DNA of 39,708 nucleotides from an uncultured Spirochaetota bacterium (GCA_944389415.1 CALXMF010000019.1:1-39708); one strand, 5' to 3'; positions 31,464 to 39,708 are shown, counted from the first letter of the stretch. Program-made: numbers and translations. The notes: a model not told the origin generated them from the letters alone.

Positions 31464-34024
31464 ATTATACAACTCTTCCTGTCTATGAACAGAAACAGCG
31501 AATTCTTGATACTCTTGAACACAATCAAGTTATTGTTGTACAGAGTCCAACAGGCAGTGGTAAAACAACCCAGATACCGATTATTCTTCACGAGGCAGGC
31601 TATTCGTCAACAGGAATTATCGCAGTCACGCAGCCAAGAAGAATTGCAGCCCTTTCAGTCAGTGAATTCATTGCCAGACAATTAAAAACAACCTACCCGG
31701 GGCTTGTTGGATATAAAATGAGATTTGAAGATAAAACAGATAATACCACCCGCATCAAAATTATGACGGATGGTATACTTCTTCAAGAAATGAAATTAGA
31801 TCCTTGGCTGAGTAAATATTCTGTTATGATGGTTGATGAGGCTCATGAACGAAGCCTGAACATAGATTTTGTACTTGGTCTGCTTAAGCGCATTCTTGCA
31901 GAACGCAAAGAATTTAAAGTCATTGTTTCCTCCGCTACAATGAATACAGAAGCTTTTGCAAACTACTTTGATGGTTGTCCAGTCGTTACTATAGATACCA
32001 TTACATATCCAGTCACAGTTGTATATGATACCCCTACAGTTCCTATTACAACAGCAACAACAACTGGTTGTGATATACTTTTGGGAAAAATTGAAGAAAC
32101 AATAAGCCGTGTACTTGATAACCGCGCACCAGGAGATATACTCTGTTTTCTTCCTGGAGAAAAAATTATCAAAGATTGTATACGCCGTCTGTCTGTTTCG
32201 CCATTTTCACGTAAAATACATTTAATACCGCTTTATGGCCGGTTGGCAAAAGAAGAACAAGAAAGGGTTTTTGACACACCTCCCTTTGGACGAAAAAAAG
32301 TAATTATTGCAACAAATATTGCAGAAACAAGTATCACAATACCAGGAATTACTACCGTTATTGATTCAGGACTGGCAAAACTCAATCACTACAACCCACG
32401 TACTTATACATCAAGTCTGAATGAAACACCTGTTTCTAAAGCGTCCTGTAATCAACGCAAGGGCAGAGCTGGGCGAACACAGGCTGGAACTTGTTACAGA
32501 TTGTATTCCCGCAAAGATTATGAATCACGACCTCTATATACACTTGAAGAAATATACCGCACAGATCTTTCTGAAGTTGTGTTACGCATGAGTGAACTCG
32601 GCATCACAGATTTTGATAGTTTTGATTTTATTTCGCCACCAGGAAAAGAAGGCATGATTGGGGCTATACAAACATTGCGGCTACTGAAAGCCATTAATGC
32701 AGATAACACACTATCTTCAATTGGCAGACTTATGGTAGAGTTTCCTCTTGCTCCACGGCAAAGCCGAATCATAGTTGAATCAATTCTCCATGCACCAGAT
32801 GTACTAGAAGAAGTTCTTATCGCAGCTGCTTTTTTATCCGCACAGTCACCGTTCGTGCTTCCTCCCGGTGAAGAAATGGATGCTAGAAGAGCGCATCATT
32901 CGTTCAGAGATATACAAGGAGATTTTGTATCATATGTTAAGTTGTTTCGTACTTATACATCTATAAAAAACACAGAAAAATTCTGTAAAAATAATTACCT
33001 AGATGAACGGGTAATGGCAGAGATAAAGAATATAAAAGAACAACTTGAACAGATCATCACTGATCTCGGCATTCCTGTAACTGGTGGCGGATCAATGGAC
33101 GATTATCTTTGCTGCATCGCAGCTGGAATGATTCAATTTGTTTGTATACGAGAAGGTAAAGAACAGTATCGGAGTCTGACAGCTGAACATATCCAAATAC
33201 ATCCGGGGTCCAGTATGTTCAGAACAGAACCTCTATATATTGTAGCAGGAGAAATTGTCCGGACATCCCGCATGTTTGCAATGTCTGTATCACCTTTGAC
33301 AAAAAAACTACTCGCCCGAATAGATGAGCAGCTCGAAACTCAGCTTGAATTACAACGTGGAAAACAGAATATACAGCGACAAAGAATAACTGATAAAGAC
33401 ACAAGAAATAAAAAAACAAATACCGAAGAAACCAAGCACGACAAAGACTCCAGCAAAAATAATAAAACAATTACTATTGGAGGTATGTCATTCCTAATAA
33501 AACATGTTAAAGGAAAAAAGCAGGCCATACTGCCGTATAATAATTTTAAAGAGGCTCTCAAAAGGGAAACAGACGAATCACGACTAGAGCAAATATCTGG
33601 TATGAAGGGATGTATTTCAATCAATGGACAGGAAATACTTATAGGAGAACGAATTTCACTTATCATCCAGCTTATGCACACATTAAGTTTAGAACCATTG
33701 GCAGAAAAACGATGGAAACGTAAACTTACAGTTCAGCTTGAAGATAAAGATGCCCTGCAAACACTAATCACATCTCTTTCTGTTATTCTGCAAGTTGCTC
33801 CAGTAAAAACAGACAGTAAAACACTTGGCTTCATCGCTTTGTATACGGATGGACAAGGAACTTACTGGTTCAAAGTAAATCGATCATTCAGCACTGCGCT
33901 GCAGGAAAGCCTCTCAAGTCTGGAAATGCTTATTGATGATACAATCGGAAGTACAGCGGATAAACAAAAAGAAGAAATCAGTACAGTTTACCGCAGGCTA
34001 AGGGAATTGTTTTATTGTGAATAA
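31454..34024 (+). CDS. hrpA: DEAH-box RNA helicase, HrpA type
   Basis: 856 residues. Walker A GSGKTTQ (SPTGSGKTTQIP), VTQPRRIAALSVSEFIA, the DEAH box VDEAHERSLN, SSATMN, LPGEKIIKDCIRRL, ATNIAETSITIPGI and QRKGRAGRTQAGTCYRLYS give the complete DEAH/RHA order, followed by the helicase-associated domains. It is shorter than E. coli HrpA (about 1300 residues) and carries a charged low-complexity linker (KDTRNKKTNTEETKHDKDSS) near residue 655, before a ~180-residue C-terminal part I do not recognise. It starts inside the capA 3' end with no clear ribosome site, implying coupled translation. RNA remodelling is the likely role. Confidence 0.88.
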   Translation: MPVDYTTLPVYEQKQRILDTLEHNQVIVVQSPTGSGKTTQIPIILHEAGYSSTGIIAVTQPRRIAALSVSEFIARQLKTTYPGLVGYKMRFEDKTDNTTRIKIMTDGILLQEMKLDPWLSKYSVMMVDEAHERSLNIDFVLGLLKRILAERKEFKVIVSSATMNTEAFANYFDGCPVVTIDTITYPVTVVYDTPTVPITTATTTGCDILLGKIEETISRVLDNRAPGDILCFLPGEKIIKDCIRRLSVSPFSRKIHLIPLYGRLAKEEQERVFDTPPFGRKKVIIATNIAETSITIPGITTVIDSGLAKLNHYNPRTYTSSLNETPVSKASCNQRKGRAGRTQAGTCYRLYSRKDYESRPLYTLEEIYRTDLSEVVLRMSELGITDFDSFDFISPPGKEGMIGAIQTLRLLKAINADNTLSSIGRLMVEFPLAPRQSRIIVESILHAPDVLEEVLIAAAFLSAQSPFVLPPGEEMDARRAHHSFRDIQGDFVSYVKLFRTYTSIKNTEKFCKNNYLDERVMAEIKNIKEQLEQIITDLGIPVTGGGSMDDYLCCIAAGMIQFVCIREGKEQYRSLTAEHIQIHPGSSMFRTEPLYIVAGEIVRTSRMFAMSVSPLTKKLLARIDEQLETQLELQRGKQNIQRQRITDKDTRNKKTNTEETKHDKDSSKNNKTITIGGMSFLIKHVKGKKQAILPYNNFKEALKRETDESRLEQISGMKGCISINGQEILIGERISLIIQLMHTLSLEPLAEKRWKRKLTVQLEDKDALQTLITSLSVILQVAPVKTDSKTLGFIALYTDGQGTYWFKVNRSFSTALQESLSSLEMLIDDTIGSTADKQKEEISTVYRRLRELFYCE

Positions 34025-34029
34025 GATTA

Positions 34030-34080
34030 AGAACAGTCCTGTATATAATTTATATCTCGCTGTATCCAGGACTGTTTTCT
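34030..34080. terminator. Terminator after the helicase gene
   Basis: AACAGTCCTG and CAGGACTGTT (10-bp arms, ~25-nt AU-rich loop), followed on the + strand by TTTCTTATT. It lies between convergent genes and may serve both. Confidence 0.65.
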
Positions 34081-34199
34081 TATTCATCTAAAATATCATT
34101 TTTACGCTGATTCTGTTTGTCATCTACTGATATTTTTTTGATTTTATCTATCAGAATAACCAACAAAATCAGTAAAAAAAGTAAAATCCCAATATGCAT
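34080..34199 (-). CDS. 39-residue single-helix membrane microprotein
   Basis: The ATG follows the stop of the DUF1232 gene directly (TAGATG). Residues 1-19 (MHIGILLFLLILLVILIDK) form one strongly hydrophobic helix; the remaining 20 are charged (KISVDDKQNQRKNDILDE). No Shine-Dalgarno of its own, so re-initiation after the upstream gene is likely. It may be a helper of the DUF1232 membrane protein. The gene is below usual length cut-offs. Confidence 0.5.
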   Translation of the reverse strand: MHIGILLFLLILLVILIDKIKKISVDDKQNQRKNDILDE

Positions 34200-34598
34200 C
34201 TATTTTTCAGATTCTTTATCAATAACAGAATCAAGCTCCTCAAGAGAAAAGGTACTGTAAGCAGCAACAGCGGCGACAACGCCAGCCGCACTGGCAACAT
34301 CGTCACTATAGCCAACTACCGGAAGAAGATCCGGAATCAAATCAATAGGAAAAATAATATACCCTATCGCACCTAAAATCAAAGCTTTCATAGCAGGAGG
34401 TGTTTCAGGATTTTCAAGAGCAGACAGTAAACTTCCAAGCGACAACACAACAGCACCAGTAGCACCTGCTACAATACTTGGCAAATTACGAGTTTTCTTT
34501 CGCAGCTCTTTTAACAATTTATATGCCGCATTTTTATTATAGTGTTTTTGATAATCATCAATAAGCTGCTGTTCGCTTACTTTCTTTTCTTCCATCAC
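34200..34598 (-). CDS. DUF1232 (YkvA-like) membrane protein
   Basis: 132 residues. The central PPAMKALILGAIGYIIFPID and LIPDLLPVVGYSDDVASAAG form the YkvA/DUF1232 signature (YxxxPxDLIPDxxPxxGxxDD). Two membrane helices flank it (SIVAGATGAVVLSLGSLL and the AAGVVAAVAAY region). Function is unknown across the family; an envelope or stress role is usually supposed. Followed without gap by the 39-residue microprotein. Confidence 0.85.
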   Translation of the reverse strand: MMEEKKVSEQQLIDDYQKHYNKNAAYKLLKELRKKTRNLPSIVAGATGAVVLSLGSLLSALENPETPPAMKALILGAIGYIIFPIDLIPDLLPVVGYSDDVASAAGVVAAVAAYSTFSLEELDSVIDKESEK

Positions 34599-34681
34599 TT
34601 CTCCATAATATTAGCAACACTTTAGATACATAGTTTTAAATAAAAGTAATATCGATGTCAAGGTACTGTTAATAACAATAA

Positions 34682-34846
34682 TTAATATGAAATAAAATTT
34701 ATTTTTATTGCTTTTGCCCCACAATACGGACATAAAACAGGTTTGAACAATAGTTGCACATAATAAGTCGTATTTTTTGCTGAAAAAATACGGCTACATT
34801 TCTCACATCGATATAAAACAGAATCTGTATGATTTGGATTTCTCAT
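34682..34846 (-). CDS. Small zinc-ribbon protein (54 aa)
   Basis: 54 codons with a strong ribosome site (GGGAG, 8 nt before the ATG). Two Cys pairs, YRCEKCSRIF (C14, C17) and VLCPYCGAKA (C39, C42), form a typical zinc ribbon separated by 21 residues. No other domain. It starts 18 nt after the HTH-like gene at 34865-35374 and is the last of three genes (35557-34682). A role as nucleic-acid or protein-binding adaptor is possible; function unknown. Confidence 0.7.
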   Translation of the reverse strand: MRNPNHTDSVLYRCEKCSRIFSAKNTTYYVQLLFKPVLCPYCGAKAIKINFISY

Positions 34847-34864
34847 ATATCAATCTCCCTGCAA

Positions 34865-35374
34865 TCAGACTAATACTTTTTGATTCATTTGAATCAGCAA
34901 AGCGTTTACATCAAAAACATTATATATATGATTTTCACAGCAAAACATAATAGTTAAATCAAATATAGAAGCACAACTCAATGAAAACCCTGCACTTGAT
35001 AATAGCTCCCTCATTTCAGAAAGTTCCAAGTGCAAAGATAAACCAAAAGCAATAACAGTATTTTTTGAAGGCCTATAAAACCGATTTCCCATTATTTTTG
35101 AATATACTCGCCTATCTATCAGAGCACCATCATACAATTGTTGCGGCGAAAGCCCTCGTTTTTGTCGCAACTCATTCAACAAAACAGAAAAAGTCTTTGA
35201 TGTCCTGTTTTCACCAATAAAAACCAATAGATGATCACGAAGTTGGGTAAAAGGAAATGAATCATTTGCATATTGACTTTGCGTAAATTGCCTGATTATT
35301 GCATGTTGCTTTGTACTATGATAATGCTCCGCAATATATTCCTGAAGAGGCTCAATAAATCCATCCTGAATCAT
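34865..35374 (-). CDS. HTH-like protein related to the C-terminal domain of some macrodomain proteins
   Basis: 169 residues. The segment TFSVLLNELRQKRGLSPQQL, YDGALIDRRVYSKIMGNRFY and RPSKNTVIAFGLSLHLELSE, with AGFSLSCASIFDLTIMFC and ENHIYNVFDVNALL after it, matches an all-helical module that I know as a stand-alone 'helix-turn-helix' protein and as the tail of bacterial macrodomain proteins (pattern: E.L...ids.g.sd..vYk.a.idr..fSkir.n..y.PsK.talalai.L.L...e...LL..aGy.ls). Regulatory or RNA-related roles are guessed in the family; none is proven. Middle gene of a three-gene unit with small partners on both sides (12 and 18 nt). Confidence 0.7.
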   Translation of the reverse strand: MIQDGFIEPLQEYIAEHYHSTKQHAIIRQFTQSQYANDSFPFTQLRDHLLVFIGENRTSKTFSVLLNELRQKRGLSPQQLYDGALIDRRVYSKIMGNRFYRPSKNTVIAFGLSLHLELSEMRELLSSAGFSLSCASIFDLTIMFCCENHIYNVFDVNALLIQMNQKVLV

Positions 35375-35386
35375 GACAATATTCCT

Positions 35387-35557
35387 CTAACAGTTATCAT
35401 AATCAGAAGTATTAGCTAAATCATATGAAATTGAATCAGTTAAGTTTTTCGTTCCCGCAGCAATACCGGCATCCAGCAATGAATCCTTTTCTTTCTGTAA
35501 TAAAGAAGATGATGCATTTCTTTTCTCAACACCTACAAGCGTAACTTTTCGAGCCAC
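35387..35557 (-). CDS. 56-residue hypothetical protein
   Basis: GTG start at 35557 with an excellent ribosome site (GGGAGG, 5 nt before). Product begins MARKVTLVGVEKRNASSSLL and continues polar and Ser/Asp-rich to SYDLANTSDYDNC at the end. No motif recognised; no membrane segment. The C-terminal cysteine is notable: it could be modified or used as a thiol. First gene of the small operon with the HTH-like and zinc-ribbon genes, and directly behind an inverted repeat that may be its operator. Confidence 0.6.
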   Translation of the reverse strand: MARKVTLVGVEKRNASSSLLQKEKDSLLDAGIAAGTKNLTDSISYDLANTSDYDNC

Positions 35558-35573
35558 ACACACCTCCCTATAT

Positions 35574-35596
35574 TGGTTATTTTAGTATAATAACCA
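35574..35596. promoter_or_regulatory. Operator-like inverted repeat
   Basis: TGGTTATT-N7-AATAACCA has perfect 8-bp arms and lies 17 nt before the GTG of the 56-residue gene, overlapping TATACT-like -10 bases on the minus strand. The HTH-like protein of the same operon is the obvious candidate to bind it. Confidence 0.5.
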
Positions 35597-35605
35597 TATA
35601 AAGAG

Positions 35606-35622
35606 GTCGCCTGTTAGGCGAC
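35606..35622 (-). terminator. Hairpin after the EamA gene
   Basis: GTCGCC-TGTTA-GGCGAC, 46-62 nt after the EamA stop, with a weak U-rich tail (CTCTTTATAT) on the minus strand. Confidence 0.5.
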
Positions 35623-35667
35623 AAAGAAAAAAAATAATATACCTCAAAACGTATTACTGACGAATAA

Positions 35668-36081
35668 TTACAGTGTTACCAACAAAATTCCTACAATGAT
35701 AAAAACAGCACCCAAAACTTTTTGAACAGTAAAACTTTCATGCAAAAAAATAGAAGCCAGTATTAGATTTATTACTATGCTGAACTTATCCACAGACACC
35801 ACTCTGGAAACACTCCCAATTTGAAGCGCTTTATAATAACATACCCAAGATACTCCGGTTGATATTCCAGACAAGATCAAAAACAACAAACTCTGTTTAC
35901 TGATTTGCGTAACAACATTTTGGGTATGAGTAATAAACACCATTATCCAGGCCATGATAACAACTACACAGGTTCTGACAGCAGTGGCAAAAGTAGGATT
36001 CACTTCTTCAATTCCAATTTTTACCAAAATTGAAGTTACAGCCGCAAATACAGCCGAAAGCAATGCAAAAATAAACCACAC
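35668..36081 (-). CDS. Half-size EamA/DMT-family transporter
   Basis: 137 residues with five membrane helices: a single EamA unit (FALLSAVFAAVTSILVKIGI, GISTGVSWVCYYKALQIGSV, IVINLILASIFLHESFTVQK, VLGAVFIIVGILLV) instead of the usual tandem pair. Such half-size members work as homo- or heterodimers. KALQIGSVSRVVSVDKFSIV is the conserved region before helix 4. Substrate unknown: small metabolites or aminosugars in known relatives. No partner gene nearby, so a homodimer is likely. Confidence 0.85.
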   Translation of the reverse strand: MWFIFALLSAVFAAVTSILVKIGIEEVNPTFATAVRTCVVVIMAWIMVFITHTQNVVTQISKQSLLFLILSGISTGVSWVCYYKALQIGSVSRVVSVDKFSIVINLILASIFLHESFTVQKVLGAVFIIVGILLVTL

Positions 36082-36191
36082 AACACTACTCCTGAGGTGC
36101 AGAAAACGAGATGTTTTTAGTATATAATATCTCCTTGCTCTTCACAACAATGATATATGAGACCTCAGCATACATCCCACAACAATTTCCA

Positions 36192-36225
36192 TTGACAGCC
36201 CCCCAATCTACCCGTATCATATAAT
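36192..36225 (+). promoter_or_regulatory. rfbA promoter
   Basis: TTGACA (36192-36197), 17-bp spacer, TATCAT (36215-36220), overlapping a perfect TATAAT (36220-36225) at a longer spacing. It lies 23 nt before the rfbA ATG. Confidence 0.5.
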
Positions 36226-36247
36226 AAAATAATACACAGGGGTTTGC

Positions 36248-37123
36248 ATGAAAGGAATTATTCTCGCAGGTGGTTCAGGTACTCGTCTATACCCTATCAC
36301 AAGAGCAGTATCTAAACAGATACTGCCGCTTTATGATAAACCTATGATCTATTATCCACTCTCAGTACTTATGCTTGCCGGTATTCGTGAAGTTCTAATT
36401 ATTTCAACACCGAGAGATCTTCCTCTATTCCGAGAGCTTCTTGGCAACGGAGAAGCACTTGGTATGATTTTTGAATACGCCATACAAGATAAACCAAGAG
36501 GTCTTGCTGATGCTTTTATTGTAGGAAAGAATTTTATCGGCGAGGATTCTGTCGCACTAGTTCTTGGAGACAATATCTTTTATGGACAAAGTTTTACCGC
36601 AACACTTCGAAAAGCCGTAAAACGTATACAAACAGATGGTGGAGCTGTAATTTTTGGATATTATGTAAAAGATCCGACAGCCTACGGTGTTGTGGAATTT
36701 GATGAATGTGGCAAAGTACTCGGTATAGAAGAAAAACCTTCACAGCCAAAATCAAACTATGCAGTCCCGGGACTGTATTTCTATGATAATGAAGTAGTTA
36801 GCATTGCATCACAAGTACAGCCGTCAGCGCGTGGTGAAATCGAAATAACCGCTGTTAATAATACATATTTACAAAAACAGGCTCTTGCTGTTGAACTGCT
36901 CGGTCGCGGAATGGCATGGCTTGACACAGGAACATATGACGGGCTGCTTGAAGCATCCAACTTTATAGCAACAATTCAGAAGCGGCAGGGTATGTATGTC
37001 TCTTGTATTGAAGAAATCGCATTCCGGAATGGCTGGCTTAGCCGTGAACAACTACTTACGATATCAGCCACTTATAAAACGGAATACGGCGCCTACCTTG
37101 CCTATATTGCAGACAACATATAA
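36248..37123 (+). CDS. rfbA: Glucose-1-phosphate thymidylyltransferase
   Basis: 291 residues. [20 protein letters not shown] and [20 protein letters not shown] form the nucleotide-binding start; VLGDNIFYG carries the metal-binding aspartate, and [20 protein letters not shown] and [20 protein letters not shown] are diagnostic for RmlA/RfbA. It joins dTTP and glucose-1-phosphate to dTDP-glucose, the first step of dTDP-rhamnose synthesis for surface polysaccharides. The remaining rml genes are not in the window. A bidirectional terminator follows. Confidence 0.96.
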   Translation: MKGIILAGGSGTRLYPITRAVSKQILPLYDKPMIYYPLSVLMLAGIREVLIISTPRDLPLFRELLGNGEALGMIFEYAIQDKPRGLADAFIVGKNFIGEDSVALVLGDNIFYGQSFTATLRKAVKRIQTDGGAVIFGYYVKDPTAYGVVEFDECGKVLGIEEKPSQPKSNYAVPGLYFYDNEVVSIASQVQPSARGEIEITAVNNTYLQKQALAVELLGRGMAWLDTGTYDGLLEASNFIATIQKRQGMYVSCIEEIAFRNGWLSREQLLTISATYKTEYGAYLAYIADNI

Positions 37124-37130
37124 TAATACA

Positions 37131-37168
37131 AAAGCTGTATACACTGCCAATAATGTATATACAGCTTT
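37131..37168. terminator. Bidirectional terminator between rfbA and the helicase
   Basis: AAAAGCTGTATACA and TGTATATACAGCTTTT pair with one small mismatch across a 10-nt loop, with A/T tails for both convergent genes. Confidence 0.85.
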
Positions 37169-37178
37169 TGCCCTATAT

Positions 37179-39287
37179 CTATTGTTTATTTCCCAGATTC
37201 AGCTTCATATTTGATAAAATAGCAAGCATTTTTTGATCATCTACCGTTCCCTGCGGCTCATGATATTCAACAAGCTGCTGGGGGATCTCATCCAAAAATC
37301 TGGACGGTTCACATTCACAGACCGCCTGCATACGTTTTCGCTGCCGACAACTAGATATAAATAATTTATTACGAGCACGTGTAATTGCAACATAAAAAAG
37401 GCGGCGTTCTTCCTCAACATTTTCTTCGCCCTCTTCCAAACTGCGCGCATGGGGAATTATTCCCTCTTCCGCGCCAGGAATAAAAACAACTGGAAATTCA
37501 AGACCTTTCGAGGCATGAATAGTCATTAGATTCACCTTTCCCCGAAAAGAATCATCTTCCATATCATCGCGAGACAGCAGAGTAATGCGGTTCAACCAAT
37601 TAAATAAAGATGGATCAAAGTTATCGGGATTATTCTCCCAAGTTTCAATAGAATTAAGTAAATGTTCTATATTCAAAAACTTAAAACGGGCTGCTTTTTC
37701 ATTTTTCTGATACTCACTGATAAGATACTCATCGTAATGTATCTTATCAACAAGCGCCCTCACTTTTTTTGCCAGCCCTTTTCCTCCAAGTAATACCGCA
37801 CGTTGAGTAGTAATCAGTTCGATAAAATCATACATTTCCTGTAAAGTACCAATATTTAACTCCGGCAATGGAATATCAAAAGCATGTTCAGGCAGAGCAA
37901 GCAATTCCCGATGTTTTACCAATTCATCATCTATATCAGCAAATAATGTATCATCATCAAGTAAATCACGCTTTGCCTGCACAATAACATTCATAGCTGT
38001 CCACAATGGGCAATCAAGTAATTTTGCTACATTATTAATTTCTTCAACTGTTTTACGACCAATACCACGCCGAGGCGTATTAATAATTCTCAGAAGATTG
38101 ATATCATCATCATGGTTCGCACAAACACGAAGATAACTGATAATATCTTTTATTTCTTTCTTTTCAAAAAAACTAGAACCACCACTTATCATATACGGAA
38201 TGTTTGCTTCCAAGAATGCTTCTTCTATCGCCCGCCCCTGAGTATTCGTCCGCATCAGAACACCAAAATCGTCATAACTGCGCTTTTCTTCCATGCAAAT
38301 ACCTTGAATACTTTCCGCAATAAAATCAGCTTCATCGGCCTCATTTTCGGGCATATAAATCTCAATTGGTTTTCCTGAGCCGTTTCCCGACCATAATGAT
38401 TTATCTTTACGGTTAGTATTATGAGAAATCACACCATTGGCAGCTGCCAGAATTGTTTCCGTTGAACGATAATTCTGTTCCAAACGGATCTCAACAACAG
38501 CAGGAAAATCACGCTCAAACATACGGATGTTTTCATAATTTGCACCACGCCATGAATAGATCGATTGATCATCATCACCAACAACAGCAACATTTTTATC
38601 AGCAAGCAAATGCATAAATTCATACTGCTGTATAGAAGTATCCTGAAATTCATCTACCATTATATATTTATATCGTTCCCGATAGGCAGCTAGTACCTCA
38701 GGAAATTCTCTAAAAAGCTGTATTGGTAATGTTATTAAATCATCAAAATCTACCGCATTATATATTTTCAGTCCTTTTTGATATTCCTCATACAGTTCCT
38801 TATACTGTACATTTGCAGTTATTCCCCATTGCCAACGACCTGTTTTTACGTTTGAAAATAAATTACCAACAGCATAAACATCTAGAGATTCAGGTGCTAG
38901 ACCTATTTCCCGGCTGGTCTCCTTTATCAGCTGATTGCGGTCTGTCTCATCATAAATAGAAAAGTTACTGCGCCAGCCAAGACGTTCTATATCCTGTCTA
39001 AGAATACGGACTCCAAAAGCATGAAATGTTGAAACCGTTAGATTCTGCAGTTTTCGTCCGGTTAATTCCTTAACCCGTTCTTCCATCTCACGTGCCGCTT
39101 TATTTGTAAAAGTAAGCGCCAATATTTGACTCTGCGGGATACCTTTTTCAAGCATATACGCCATACGAAACGTAATAACGCGTGTCTTACCACTCCCAGC
39201 ACCCGCTATAATCAGAATAGGGCCATCAATAGTTGTTACAGCACGGTATTGTTCACCGTTTAGTTCAGCGTAATAATCAAGATGCAT
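37179..39287 (-). CDS. pcrA: UvrD/Rep/PcrA-family DNA helicase
   Basis: 702 residues, superfamily 1A. LNGEQYRAVTTIDGPILIIA (Q motif), Walker A GAGSGKTRV (about 30-38), LTFTNKAAREMEERV, VDEFQDTSIQQYEFM (Walker B), VVGDDDQSIYSWRGA, LEQNYRSTETIL, GKVNLMTIHASKGLEFPVVF and RRLFYVAITRARNKLFISSC give motifs I-VI complete. It unwinds DNA 3' to 5' in repair and replication restart. The C-terminal tail after motif VI is short (about 65 residues), nearer Rep/PcrA than UvrD; the symbol is therefore provisional. Monocistronic. Confidence 0.93.
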   Translation of the reverse strand: MHLDYYAELNGEQYRAVTTIDGPILIIAGAGSGKTRVITFRMAYMLEKGIPQSQILALTFTNKAAREMEERVKELTGRKLQNLTVSTFHAFGVRILRQDIERLGWRSNFSIYDETDRNQLIKETSREIGLAPESLDVYAVGNLFSNVKTGRWQWGITANVQYKELYEEYQKGLKIYNAVDFDDLITLPIQLFREFPEVLAAYRERYKYIMVDEFQDTSIQQYEFMHLLADKNVAVVGDDDQSIYSWRGANYENIRMFERDFPAVVEIRLEQNYRSTETILAAANGVISHNTNRKDKSLWSGNGSGKPIEIYMPENEADEADFIAESIQGICMEEKRSYDDFGVLMRTNTQGRAIEEAFLEANIPYMISGGSSFFEKKEIKDIISYLRVCANHDDDINLLRIINTPRRGIGRKTVEEINNVAKLLDCPLWTAMNVIVQAKRDLLDDDTLFADIDDELVKHRELLALPEHAFDIPLPELNIGTLQEMYDFIELITTQRAVLLGGKGLAKKVRALVDKIHYDEYLISEYQKNEKAARFKFLNIEHLLNSIETWENNPDNFDPSLFNWLNRITLLSRDDMEDDSFRGKVNLMTIHASKGLEFPVVFIPGAEEGIIPHARSLEEGEENVEEERRLFYVAITRARNKLFISSCRQRKRMQAVCECEPSRFLDEIPQQLVEYHEPQGTVDDQKMLAILSNMKLNLGNKQ

Positions 39288-39445
39288 GAAAAATATTGTA
39301 TGTCAAACCCTGCCCAGAAAGCAATAAAGAAGAACGAAGTTCTTTTAAATTATAGAACAGAACACATCACCATCAAAATTTATCATTGTAACATCACTAA
39401 AATAATATTGAGGAGAAAAATATTATCGCATTTTTCAAAGTCATA

Positions 39446-39474
39446 TTGACAAATAAAAATAAATCTGGTATTGT
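39446..39474 (+). promoter_or_regulatory. tRNA promoter
   Basis: TTGACA (39446-39451), 17-bp spacer, TATTGT (39469-39474), 35 nt before the first tRNA. Confidence 0.7.
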
Positions 39475-39508
39475 CTATCTCGTTACGAAGGTTACCACCT
39501 TACGATGG

Positions 39509-39589
39509 GCGAGAGTGGTGAAATTGGCAGACACGCTAGACTTAGGATCTAGTGCCCTAGGCGTAAGGGTTCAAGTCCCTTCTCTCGCA
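39509..39589 (+). tRNA. tRNA-Leu (anticodon UAG)
   Basis: Acceptor GCGAGAG (39509-39515) pairs with CTCTCGC (39582-39588), discriminator A. Anticodon stem CTAGA/TCTAG with loop CTTAGGA gives TAG. D-arm GGTGAAATTGGCAGACAC and the longer variable arm (TGCCCTAGGCGTA) are of the leucine type; T-loop TTCAAGT. CCA is not encoded. Confidence 0.95.
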
Positions 39590-39636
39590 TTACCTTATTT
39601 GCAGGTAACGCGATACCAGCGATGGTCATGACATAT

Positions 39637-39708
39637 GCGGGAATAGCTCAGTGGTAGAGCGCCACCTTGCCAAGGTGGATGTCGCGGGTCCGACTCCCGT
39701 TTCCCGCT
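39637..39708 (+). tRNA. tRNA-Gly (anticodon GCC)
   Basis: Acceptor GCGGGAA (39637-39643) pairs with TTCCCGC (39701-39707), discriminator T at the last base of the window. Anticodon stem CCACC/GGTGG with loop TTGCCAA gives GCC. It shares a transcript with tRNA-Leu, 47 nt away. Confidence 0.94.

Noticed and set aside
39330-39345. AAGAAC-GAA-GTTCTT hairpin upstream of the helicase gene
   Set aside because: Short 6-bp stem in AT-rich DNA; not distinguishable from chance.

Overview
The window reads as a stretch of a spirochaete chromosome, most probably a Treponema-like host-associated species. This is inference: SecA, HisS, PPDK and the helicases are widespread, but the many lipoproteins with relaxed lipoboxes, the membrane and lipoprotein cluster beside secA and the overall base composition fit that group. 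I cannot name the species.

Layout. 1-638 (-) is the 5' part of a polysaccharide flippase gene, preceded by a 22-bp tandem T-tract array and a structured GC-rich island. 1146-3149 (+) is an ArsR-controlled set: regulator, ArsP/YraQ-type permease, thioredoxin-like protein and 2[4Fe-4S] ferredoxin. The promoter-operator is duplicated, one copy before the regulator and one before the permease. 3150-6210 is an AT-rich accessory island of small unknown genes, two decayed genes and strong hairpins. It carries three scattered copies of a ~35-bp repeat that looks like a solitary CRISPR repeat.

6554-9630 (-) is the highlight: cad1 (CARF-adenosine deaminase), csx20 and a Nudix hydrolase in one tight operon. 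These are type III CRISPR signalling accessories, but no cas10, csm/cmr, cas6 or cas1/cas2 lies in the window. The operon sits directly behind lysC-dapB, and its 3' end faces the repeat at 6175-6209, the usual genes-leader-array order.

9682-11798 (-) holds dapB and lysC. 11934-14815 (-) is copA-csoR-copZ, with two CsoR-type operators in the copA promoter. 15170-17812 (-) is a calcium-type P-ATPase. Both ATPase genes are preceded by copies of the same leader-like element. 18188-20295 (+) holds hisS and yhhQ, the latter behind a clear preQ1-I riboswitch. 20301-23392 (-) holds a lipoprotein, MutT, two unknown membrane proteins and a beta-propeller-like lipoprotein. secA (+) and ppdK (-) converge on a shared terminator. 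A GGDEF protein (-), capA and a DEAH helicase (+) follow.

34080-35557 (-) contains small genes, including three of 39, 54 and 56 codons that are easy to miss. A half-size EamA transporter (-), rfbA (+), a PcrA/Rep helicase (-) and tRNA-Leu(UAG) and tRNA-Gly(GCC) close the window.

How the parts work together: most of the window is housekeeping. The accessory parts are metal(loid) resistance (ArsR and CsoR circuits) and the Cad1 module. Cad1 should sense a cyclic oligoadenylate made by a Cas10 elsewhere and deaminate adenine nucleotides; Csx20 would reset the signal; the Nudix enzyme could act on the product. The last step is my inference.
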